64,000 nucleotides of DNA. Source: Malania oleifera (lineage: Eukaryota > Streptophyta > Magnoliopsida > Santalales > Ximeniaceae). Below the pieces are notes generated by a model. It saw only the letters and a list, made by a program, of their open reading frames with translations. It made no database searches and was not told the origin of the DNA. The stretch spans positions 62,551,540-62,615,539 of the forward strand of contig NC_080419.1 of the NCBI RefSeq assembly GCF_029873635.1, in the 5' to 3' direction. The stretch's first letter is position 1; the number at the start of each line of letters is the position of its first letter. Shown here one piece after another: positions 11,641 through 20,870 of this stretch. A program made the position numbers and the translations under genes.

Positions 11641-13381
11641 ATGGCAAATATAGGAGTAGCTCCCTTCAGTGAGGGCCAATCGTCAACCTGTCCACCAATC
11701 TTTTGTAGACATAACTATACCTTTTGGAAAAAAAAGAATGTAAATATATCTCCAACACATGGATTTGAAAACTTGGAAAGTAGTTATGGATAGAGACCTA
11801 ATTCCCACTAAGATAGTAGATGGAAAACAAATTCCTAAAGAAAAAAAAAAGGATATGACCGATATAGACTGTAAGATGCTCTGAATAAATTCAAGTGTAT
11901 AAATGCCTTATACTGTGCTTTAGATGCTAATGAGTTCAATAGGGTCATGGCCTGCAAAATGACTAAAGAAATATGGGACAAATTAGAAGTAACATATGAA
12001 AGAACAATAGATGTTAGAGACAATATGATAGATATGTTAACAAGTGAGTATGAAGCATTCAAAATGAATTCGGATGAGACAGTCTCTAGTATGTATGCCA
12101 GATTTACCCACATAATCAATTCATTAAGTTCCTTAGGAAAGGCTTATACCTATGAAATGATTAGAAAAATTCTAAGAGGTCTTCCCTCCATATGGGAACC
12201 AAAGGCTACTGCTATCATAGAAGGTAGAAACCTTAAGACCACCTCACTAGATGAACTCATAGGTTCACTACTTACCTATGAAATGGCTTTAAAGGAAAGA
12301 AATCCTGAACCCAAGCATAAAAAGTCCATTGCATTAAAAGCTACTAGTAACAGCTCAAGTGAAGAGGAAAGTGAATCAAGCGACTTAGATCAAGATGAAT
12401 TAGCATTCATCACTAAAAGATTAGGCAAGTTCTAAAGGAAAAATATAAGGTTTCCTAGAAAGTTTAATAAAAAGAAATTTGAAAAGGAGAGACAAGTAGA
12501 AAATAAAATAAAAGTAAAAATAATCCTCCTATATGCTATCACTGCAAGAAATCGGGGCACATCAAGCTGGACTGCCCGTTACTCAAGAAAGACAAGAAGA
12601 AAAAGAAGGAAGCTATGAAAGCCACTTGGGATGATTCAAGCTCCAACAAGATGAAAAATGAGTCAAGTGGACAAGAGATGGCGAATATATGCTTCATGGC
12701 GAATGACGAAGAGGTAAATTCCTATTACTCTTCAACAAAATCTAACAATAAGTCTTTTGACGAATCTTACGATAGTATGCCTTCCTATAAAGAACTACGA
12801 GCTGAGCTGTTTTCTTTACACAAAAGATTCATAAAAGTCTCCAAGAGAAATATAACTTTGAAAGATCAAAATAAAAAATTAATGAAGCAACTTGAAACAT
12901 CTAAAACCAGTGAAAAGGAGAAAGATTCTTGTATTGAAAAATTAGAAGATGAAATAAAAGAAATTACTCAAGAGATAGGAAAAATTAAAGAAGATGATTT
13001 AAATAAAAAAAAAAGTTAGAGATAATCGAACTTAAAAAATTAGTAGAGGATAAAGAGAAAATTATATATAACTTTACCAAAGGAAAAGAAAATTTTGAAA
13101 AAATGATTGGACAACAAAGACTAAATAGAAATAAAGAAAGGATAGGTTATAATGAAAAAACAAATAAAAAGAGTAAAAAATTATACATAAGATATTTTGT
13201 CAAAGAAGCCAAGCACTATGCTAGTACTTCTTCAAGCAACAAACATGAACACCCAACTTGCTACATGTGTAAGACTAAAGGTCATGTAATGTTCAATTGC
13301 CCACTAAAAGGAAAATATGTTAAAGTTCAAGGAGAATGGAAAGTAAATAATGGAACTAAAAACAATTCAAAGAAAGTTTAG
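11641..13381 (+). pseudogene. Element B gag
   Basis: ATG 11641 begins MANIGVAPF, shared with gag of D. Stops break the N-terminal part; the UBN2 capsid-like domain is readable at 11947-12435 (EIWDKLEVTYE, KILRGLP). A first CCHC knuckle, CYHCKKSGHIKLDC, is at 12534-12575 in another frame. A Lys/Glu-rich helical stretch (12780-13100) follows, then a second CCHC knuckle, CYMCKTKGHVMFNC, at 13259-13300. Two widely spaced knuckles also occur in element D. The frame is lost at least three times, so no functional Gag is made from this copy. Confidence 0.82.
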
Positions 13382-13426
13382 AGAATTTGGATTCCAAAGA
13401 CTAACACAATGAATCCCTCATTGTAG

Positions 13427-13720
13427 GTGTGCTTTAGGACAACACCATCAACGAATAAATGGTACTTAGACAACAGGTATTCAAGGCACATAACCAGTGA
13501 TAGGACCAAGTTCACCACATTAAAACAAAAGGATGGGGGATACGTGACCTTTGGCGACAATGCCAAAGGTAAAATTATTGGCATCGGTAAAATAGGTAAA
13601 GAACCTTCTATTACTATTGATAATGTGCTATTGGTAGAAGGATTAAAACACAATATTTTAAGCATTAGCCAAATAAGTGACAAAGGGTTTGAAATAACTT
13701 TTAAGAAAGAAAAATGAGTT
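13427..13720 (+). pseudogene. Element B aspartic protease
   Basis: Copia protease matures Gag-Pol. The active-site segment reads KWYLDNRYSRHIT, so the catalytic aspartate is kept but the usual Asp-Ser-Gly has become Asp-Asn-Arg. VTFGDNAKGKIIGIGKIG and KHNILSISQISDKGF are standard for the lineage. The frame ends at a TGA near 13715 before the pre-integrase region. Confidence 0.8.
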
Positions 13721-13747
13721 ATTCAAAACCCTAAGAATAATAAAACC

Positions 13748-14940
13748 TTGTTTATAACCCATAGGATAAATAATGTATATTGTATAAACCTAGAGAACTT
13801 AGTAAATCAAAATGTAACTTGTTTAGTTGCAATGAATGAAATGAGTTGGCTTTGGCATAGGAAACTAGGACATGTTAGTATGGCTATATTATCCAAACTA
13901 TCCAAGAAAAATCTTGTAAAAGGGTTATCAAATACAAAATTCATAAAAGACAAGATGTGCGATGCGTACGAAAAAGGAAAACAAGTCAAAACAAGTTTCA
14001 AAAATAAAAAATACATATCAACTAAAAGACCTTTAGAACTCTTGCACCTAGATCTATTTGGTCCCACTAGAACCCTAAGCCTAGGAGGCAAAAAATATGC
14101 TTTTGTAATTGTAGATGACTATTCAAGATTTACTTGGGTATTATTCTTAGCAAACAAAGATGAAGCTTGTAACTTGTTGATCACCTTATGCAAGAAATTA
14201 CAAAATGAAAAAGGCTATAATATAACTAATTTTAGAAGTGATCAAGGTAGGGAATTTAAAAACAAAGATGTTGATAAATTTTGTAATGAACATGGAATAA
14301 ATCATAATTTTTCAGCACCTAGGACTCCACAATAAAATGGAGTTGTAGAAAGAAAAAATAGAACCCTCCAAGAAATGGCAAGAACCATGATAAACGAAAA
14401 TAATCTACCTAAATACTTTTGGGCAGAAGTTGTGAATACAACTTGTTATATTATAAATAGGGTATCTATAAGATTAAGTATAGACAAAACACCGTATGAA
14501 TTATGGAAAGGTAGAAAACCCAACATTTCCTACTTTCATGTATTTAGGTGCAAATGTTTTATTCTTAATACTAAAGATGATTTAGGTAAGTTCAATGCAA
14601 AATCTGATGAAGGTATCTTCTTAGGTTGTTCTACAAATAGTAAAACTTATAGGGTTTATAATAAAAGGACTCTTGCTATTATTGAATCAATACACATAAC
14701 ATTTGATGAATCAAATAATTATGACAATAAAGTTAAGATTGATGAAAAAGAAGATATCTCACAATAAGAAGAAGATCTTGAAATAAAAGAAGAAAACAAT
14801 AATGAAGCTTCAAATGAAAACATCATAGAAAATCTAGAACTTCCTAAAGAATGGAGATATGCTAAAAGTCACCCAAAAGATCAAATTCCTGGTGAACCAT
14901 CAAAAGGAATAACCACTAGAGCCTCATTAAAAAATATTTG
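13748..14940 (+). pseudogene. Element B pre-integrase and integrase
   Basis: Inserts cDNA into the host genome. The pre-integrase zinc region (WLWHRKLGHVSM, then CDAYEKGKQ with the first Cys of the usual CxxC kept and the second changed to Tyr) precedes the rve core with LLHLDLFGP, VDDYSRFTWVLF and RSDQGREF, giving the first catalytic aspartates. One in-frame TAA (14333) replaces the Gln of the PQQNGVVERKNR motif, after which the frame continues to WAEVVNTTCYIINR, FHVFRCKCFI and GCSTNSKTYR. Another stop falls at about 14765. Confidence 0.88.
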
Positions 14941-14956
14941 TAACCATTATGCTTTT

Positions 14957-15920
14957 TTGTCTCAAGATGAACCCAAGAATTTTGAAGAAGCCTTAAAAGA
15001 TGATTCTTGGATAATAGCTATGCGGGAAGAACTCAATCAATTTGAAAGGAGTCAAGTTTGGCAACTTGTACCTAAAACCATAGAACAATCAATCATAGGA
15101 ACCAAATGGGTGTTTAGAAACAAAAAGGATGAAAATGGGGTAGTTGTAAGAAATAAAGTTAGGCTAGTAGCACAAGGCTATAATCAAGAAGAAGGTATCG
15201 ATTACGAAGAAACCTTTGCTCCCGTAGCAAGAATGGAAGCTATAAGGATGCTCCTTGCCTATGCAGTTCATAAAGTCTTTAAATTATACCAAATGGATGT
15301 AAAATGTGCATTCTTAAACGGATATATAAATGAAGAAGTTTATGTTAAACAACCTTCAGGATTCGAAGACTCTAAAAATCCAAATCATGTATTCAAGTTA
15401 ACAAAAGCCTTATATGGTTTGAAACAAGCTCCTAGAGCTTGGTATGAAAGGTTAAGTAAGTTTTTACTCAAAAATAATTTTTCAAGAGGAAAGATATAAA
15501 AACCAAAAATAACAATATGCTTATAGTACAAATTTATGTTGATGACATCATATTTGGAGCAACTCATAAAGATTTGTGTAACGAATTTGCTACAACTATG
15601 CAAAAAGAGTTTGAAATGAGCATAATGGGAGAATTAAATTACTTCCTAGGGTTACAAATTAAACAAGCTAAAAATGGAACATTCATAAATCAAACTAAAT
15701 ATATTAAAGACATGCTAAAAAAGTTTGATATGGAAGAAAGCAAACCTATAGGAACTCCCATGAGCACCTCAACTACTCTTGACAAAGATGAAAAAGGAAA
15801 ACAAGTAGACACCAAACAATACCGAAGAATGATAGGAAGCCTACTATATTTAATAGCAAGTAGACCGGATATCATGTTTAGTGTATGTATACGTGCTAGG
15901 TTTCAATCCTAAGGAATCAC
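14957..15920 (+). pseudogene. Element B reverse transcriptase (RVT_2)
   Basis: Copies the element RNA into DNA. Readable motifs are [35 protein letters not shown] (catalytic Asp) and [13 protein letters not shown], then the YVDDIIFG active site at about 15535-15558. The frame is broken by a TAA at 15497-15499 before YVDD and again near 15910 (RFQS). It is otherwise well conserved. Confidence 0.9.
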
Positions 15921-16478
15921 ATGAAATCGCTATTAAACAAATACTTAGATATTTGTTATGCACACTCGATCTAGGTTTATGGTATCCAAAGGGAATTGAT
16001 TTCAAAATGATAAGTTATTCAGATGCGGATTATGTAGGATGCAAAATAGATAGAAAGAGCACTAGTGGGACTTGTCACTTTCTAAGACACTCACTAGTTT
16101 CATGGTTTTCAAAGGAACAAAATTTCGTAGCATTATCTACAGTTGAAGCAAAATACATAACAGCTGGGAGCTGTTGTGCTCAAATGTTATATATGAAACA
16201 ACAATTAAGGGACTTCAAAATATCAAACAATTCCTATAAAGTGTGACAATACAAGTGTTGTATATATTTCAAAAAATCCAATATCACACTCAAGAACCAA
16301 ACATATTGATATACGTCATCACTTCTTAAGAGATAATGTAGATAAGAAAGAAATAGTTCTTGAATTTGTTAACACACACTATCAATTAGCTGATATATAT
16401 ACAAAACCACAAGCAGAATATCAATTTGTATTTATCCGAAGAGAATTGGGTATGTTACATATACAAGAAGTAAACTAA
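15881..16478 (+). pseudogene. Element B RNase H and pol C-terminus
   Basis: Degrades the RNA strand during reverse transcription. Motifs: ILRYLLCTLDLGLWY, YSDADYVGC, DRKSTSGTCHFL, FVALSTVEAKYI (a Glu to Lys change in the usual TEAEY), then in a shifted frame ADIYTKPQ and LGMLHIQEVN with the stop at 16476-16478. Frame changes occur near 15900 and 16245. Confidence 0.85.
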
Positions 16479-16499
16479 GAGAGAAAAGAATTTTCCTAT

Positions 16500-16602
16500 A
16501 GGGCAGACGACTGCCAGATACCAAGTAGGCGCCTGACAAGCTACTGTCTATTTGGAAAGACAGTTGACAGCTGACTGTCACCTTGATGACAGACAACTGT
16601 CT
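16500..16602 (+). repeat. Internal palindromic module array of element B, upstream of accessory ORF
   Basis: Right after the pol stop lie four to five copies of B's own LTR module: GGCAGACGACTGCCA (16502-16516), a shorter GGCGCCTGACA near 16528, GACAGTTGACAGCTGACTGT (16559-16578) and GACAGACAACTGTC (16588-16601). They are not part of an LTR copy. The accessory ORF starts about 200 bp further on. No convincing TATA box is visible, only A/T-rich sequence at 16618-16650. Confidence 0.72.
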
Positions 16603-16804
16603 CGCAGCGGTTCATGCTTACTTAACAAAGAAAAACATTTTTTTTTAAAGCCCCAGACGCATGTCCACTCATGTACCCTTCACTAAACCAGCCTCTCTTC
16701 ATCTCTCCTCTACAAATTCACTTCTCCACACCTCTTCCCAACTTCACTTCATCAAACCCTAAATCCTTCACACCTAGGGTTCCTCGAATTTCTGCTACAT
16801 CAAC

Positions 16805-17938
16805 ATGCCAAAAACCAAAACAGTCAGGAAAAAGGACAAAGCATCCTCTTCTTTAAGGCCAGTTAGCAACAACAAAATTGAAAAGTGGTTGGTCTCAGCT
16901 CACGCAAAAACTTTGTACCAAAATCACATCTCCATTATCAATCCAATATTTGGTAAGGTACTCGATGTTTCTTTCTTTGAAAAAAATTTCCCTGAGATCC
17001 TTGAGTTATTCAAAAATATAGGATGGGACAAGTTTATTCTTCACCAAGTTAAAGGATATTACCCTGATCAGATCAAACTTTTTTACTGAAACTTGGTAAA
17101 GAAAGATGTTGGTTTTGCCACCGAAGTATTTGGCCAAAATATTACACTTACTCCACACTCACTAAGGAAAATACTTCGTATAAAGCATGGTCATTTTGAG
17201 TGCAATCCCATTGAAAAACAATGGACAATGGAGAAGGGTTTTTCCCCACAAGAATTTCTGCCTCTTGTAATGAACGATCAAACTGTTTATTTTGGAAATC
17301 CTCCACAATACAAGCAGCTCAATTTGCAAGCACAAATTCTTCACAAAATTGTTGCTTATAATATAATTACTAGAGCAGGATCCTTTGATCATATTTCCTT
17401 CTTTGATTGCTTCGTCATGTGGTTCATACTAAAAGGAAAGAAATTGGATTTAGCTAACCTCATACTCAAATGGATGGTCATGAAGCTCGAATCTCCTAGA
17501 ATTGGACTTCCATATGGTGATATTTTTTCCTTAGTTTTTGCTCACTTCCAAGTCCTCACTCCATCTTCCAAAATAGTGAAGCAAACCCATTATAACATAT
17601 TCTCATCTACTAGTCTAAAAAGAATGGGTTACAAGAAGTACACCGAGGGATGGATGTTTAGGGGAAATAGGCCTACACAACCGGCACCAGAAGGACCTAA
17701 TCTAGTTCCTAAAGAAGCTGATATGCTTGCATTGATTCTTCCATTCTATTAGCATTATTCCAGTTTCAGTTGTGAGATAAGGATTGGCTTTACCTCTCTT
17801 CAAGACAAGATCTCAAATATTGATGATAAGTACACTTTACTGGATAAACGTCTTGACAAAATTGAGCAACGTGTCACTAGTTCAACACAACATGATTCTA
17901 ATTCTGATAAAGATAATGTTGGCCATAACAATCATTAG
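16805..17938 (+). pseudogene. Element B accessory ORF, plant-transposon-protein-like
   Basis: One frame of about 378 codons from ATG 16805 to TAG 17936-17938, broken by TGA 17087-17089 and TAG 17750-17752 but not shifted. It begins with a basic Lys-rich stretch (PKTKTVRKKDK). Then follow PIFGKVLDVSF, GWDKFI, YYPDQIKLFY, ITLTPHSLRKIL, AYNIITRAGSF, HISFFDCFVMW, KKLDLANLIL and KRMGYKK, colinear with element A's ORF at 7640. The last 50 residues (LQDKISNIDDKY...LDKIEQRV) look like a coiled coil. The basic start suggests nucleic-acid binding or nuclear targeting, as inference only. No hydrophobic segment supports an envelope role. Confidence 0.72.
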
Positions 17939-17941
17939 ATC

Positions 17942-17990
17942 AAGAAGAAGAAGAAGAAGAAGAAGAAGAAGAAGAAGAAGAAGAAGAAGA
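17942..17990. repeat. (AAG)n microsatellite
   Basis: About 16 AAG repeats begin four bases after the accessory ORF stop. They create an artificial Arg-rich frame (17784-18044) that is not a gene. Confidence 0.95.
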
Positions 17991-18262
17991 TTTTTTATGA
18001 TGCTTGAACTTTTTGCTATTTTGTATGCTACACATGCTAGTTGATGTTAAAATGGGGAGTATGTGTGTACGCAAAGTCTACGAGTCTATGTTTCTAGTTT
18101 GATGAACTATGAGTTCTATGTATTTGGTTCTATGTTCAATTATGTATATGCTTCTATGTTAAATCTGAAAAAAATGAACCTTCTGAAATTATGTCTTAAG
18201 GTCTATGCATATTAACAGGGGGAGTATTATTTTGGTATCTTTACTCCTTCTTTGTCATCATC

Positions 18263-18276
18263 AAAAATGAGGGGAT
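18263..18276 (+). promoter_or_regulatory. Polypurine tract of element B
   Basis: AAAAATGAGGGGAT directly precedes the 3' LTR (TGTTGG at 18277) and follows GTCATCATC. It is the plus-strand primer site. A further G-rich tract, CAGGGGGAG, is at about 18219. Confidence 0.85.
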
Positions 18277-20207
18277 TGTTGGCCTAGCTAGGCTTACAAC
18301 TCTTGATTTTGATGATAACAAAGTAAGGTTATCTAATTTGTTTCCAAGTGATACTATTTCAGGCAAAGATGATTTCAGTGATAAAAAGGAAAATTCCAAA
18401 AGCTCAAACTTCAAATGCCATATCTTGAAAGCTCACAAGGATCAAGGAACATGGAAGGCCTTACATAAATGCAAGTGATCCATAATGAAAGCTCAAGATG
18501 TTTGAAAGATCAAAGGTCAGCGACAAAAAGAACTCAAAGCAAAGAAGTGTCAAATTTGTTTTTAGAACAAGCTTTGTAAGTACTTCAAGTTGATTCAAGT
18601 ATGAATTTTCATTTCAAAGCTCATTAGTCAAAGACTACTTAGAGACCTTAAGTTTTAAAGTCTTGGAACATATTTTTCAAAGAAAAACAAATTAAGATTC
18701 TAAGTCTAAATAAACAAAGAAGATAGAAATCAAAAATGTCTTTAACTGAGAAACAACTACTTGACAGACGACTATCTGTCTATGGACAGTCAACTACCAT
18801 ATTAACGGATCTTAATCAAGTAGATAGAAGCATTATAGACGACTGTCAGGTACTTGACAAACGACTGTCAGTGACAATTGAGATGACTGAGTGTGTTTTG
18901 TCAGTCATCTAGCACCCTTCTGTTTGTTTTAAAAAACTTGATTGTTTAGTGACAGACGACTACCACCCTAATGATAGGTGACTGCCACCTTACTGTTGGT
19001 GAAATATATACTTTAAATATGTGGATAGGCGACTGTAAGAGGCCACACAGTCGTCTGGCTCACGGTAGATTTTAAAATACTCAATGAATATATTTTTGAA
19101 ATTTCAATTACTTGAAGCCCAAATTAATATAAAACTTGGACCCTACTCCAAGTAAACTAGGGGAACAAGTTATAAACCTAAACTAGGGGAACAAGTTATA
19201 AAACTTTCTACATTTATAAATACCCTTAAGTTACATTGATTTGAATACCAAGAAATCAATTCAGCAATCAAACTCTCTCTCAAGCATTCTGAATTTCTAA
19301 AAGCTCTTTGTTGCTCACAACTTCCACGAAGTTACTAAAGTCTTGCTGATTTTCTCACTGAGATTGTGCTTCAAATACTAAATTCTTTCATCTATTGAAA
19401 GAATCCTATAGTTAAAAATTTCTAGAGCTTCAATCTGAATTTCTTATTATGAATTTTATTGAAATACATAGTTTTTGATTTGTACTAATCAACTCTTTGA
19501 GGAGCAATTTCTTGTACGTCTTATTTCAAATCTTTGTAGCAAATTAATAGATGGTTTGAGTGTTGAATCGTTGGATCAAACAAGGGAATATTGTTTGGAG
19601 AAGGCGAAATCTAGCCTTAACCAAGAAGTGTTATAATCGGTATTGTTCCGCCTGGTAAAGGAACAGTGATAGTGAATCCTTTGGTGGTTTTGCCAAGGGC
19701 GAGGACGTAGGCTGTGTTGAAGCCGAACCTCGTAAAACCTTGTGTTCTTCTCTCTCTTCCCTACTTTTTACTTTTCAGCAATGTTTATAAATTGCATGGA
19801 TGTTTTATCAAACTCTGAATTCTAAGTGTTTGGTTGTTAAATAGACTGGAAGATAATTTGTTTTGGTATTGATTAGCATTGATTGCAAAAACCAAAAGGG
19901 ATTACGTTGGTTGATCGTCCTTAACTTATTAAACTAAAAGCTTATTTAAAAGTTGAACATTGGGAAAAAGTGTGTTTGTGAATTTTGACAATGGGCTTAT
20001 ACACTTTTAGCATGTGTTACTTATTGATACAGGGCTATTGTTACAAGAATTAAGTGGTTGATTATTTTGTTTTGGTTGTGACTACTCTGAATCAATTTTG
20101 TGATTGTGTTTGAGAATTGACTATTGTTATAACAAAAAAGTATTAAATTGAAAATAAAATTTTTAAATTTCAATTCACCCCCCTCTTGGGAAGCTATCCT
20201 AATTTCA
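18277..20207 (+). repeat. Element B 3' LTR
   Basis: Direct repeat of 9663-11584, with the module array at 18763-19056. A 30-bp local duplication (AAACTAGGGGAACAAGTTATAAA.C) at 19154-19205 is absent from the 5' LTR. It ends ...CTAATTTCA followed by the AATTG duplication. Confidence 0.93.
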
Positions 20208-20212
20208 AATTG

Positions 20213-20870
20213 GTGTCATATTTTTCTACCATGTAGTTATAACAATTGGTATCAGTCCCACATATCTTCTCTTGTTTTCTACCTTGTGGGAATGCATAGT
20301 TTTGCAAGCAAAAGAAAATAGAAAATTATTATGTTAGATTAAAGTTTATAATCTTTTTGAAAGGATGAGTGAAAGAAAAATGAAAAATTAATTTTCATCT
20401 TTGCATAATCATCAACTGAGGGAGAATAAGAAATTTAAACTGCTAAGTCCTTTGAGCTGCATGATATTATTAGTCTTTGACTTATGTACTATTTGAGTCG
20501 ATTGATTGAAATGTGCTATATACTATTGATTGAAACTCAACATAGGTCGCTTAGGTACAAAGTTATGATTGAGAATGATATATTTTTAAACGGCATGCTG
20601 CCGAATTTTTCAAAAATCCTTCCACATATCTTCTGTATCTATATGACTTCTTTTGCCTTTATGCTATATTTCATTGCCCTTTTGCTATTGCCAAAAGGGG
20701 GAAATGAGGCAAAACTGGGTACATTGTTAAATTAAAATTTAATTACCCATTGATAAATCATTTAAATTGAGCTTTAATTGTATTCATGCATAAAGTCAGG
20801 GGGAGCCTTTTTTTTTTTTGCTGTACCCACTTTTGCATAAAGTATTTGTCATCATCAAAAAAGGGGAGAT
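20213..20870 (+). other. Element A 3' UTR, right part, with multiple polypurine tracts
   Basis: Continuation of 9657 after element B. It contains CCAAAAGGGGGAAATGAGG (20690-20708), CAGGGGGAGCC (about 20798) and the LTR-proximal tract AAAAAAGGGGAGAT (20857-20870). Repeated polypurine tracts are a Sirevirus trait. GTCATCATCAAAA sits just upstream of the last tract. Confidence 0.75.

Larger units (their letters stand above)
9663..20207 (+). mobile_element. Element B: complete Sirevirus-like copia with accessory ORF
   Basis: 10,545 bp flanked by a perfect target duplication AATTG (9658-9662 and 20208-20212). The LTRs are 9663-11584 and 18277-20207; their first 190 or so bases are almost identical, which makes B younger than D. 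The internal order is primer site, gag, protease, integrase, RT, RNase H, module array, accessory ORF, polypurine tract: the copia order plus an extra 3' gene. All coding parts carry stops or shifts, so this copy is dead. It sits in the 3' UTR of element A. Confidence 0.93.

Noticed and set aside
7640..17938. Envelope-like protein in elements A and B
   Set aside because: Position after pol would fit, but there is no signal peptide, transmembrane segment or cysteine pattern; similarity is to a transposon-associated domain instead.
17784..18044. Arg-rich protein
   Set aside because: Produced by the (AAG)n microsatellite read in a second frame; the real frame is the accessory ORF ending at 17938.
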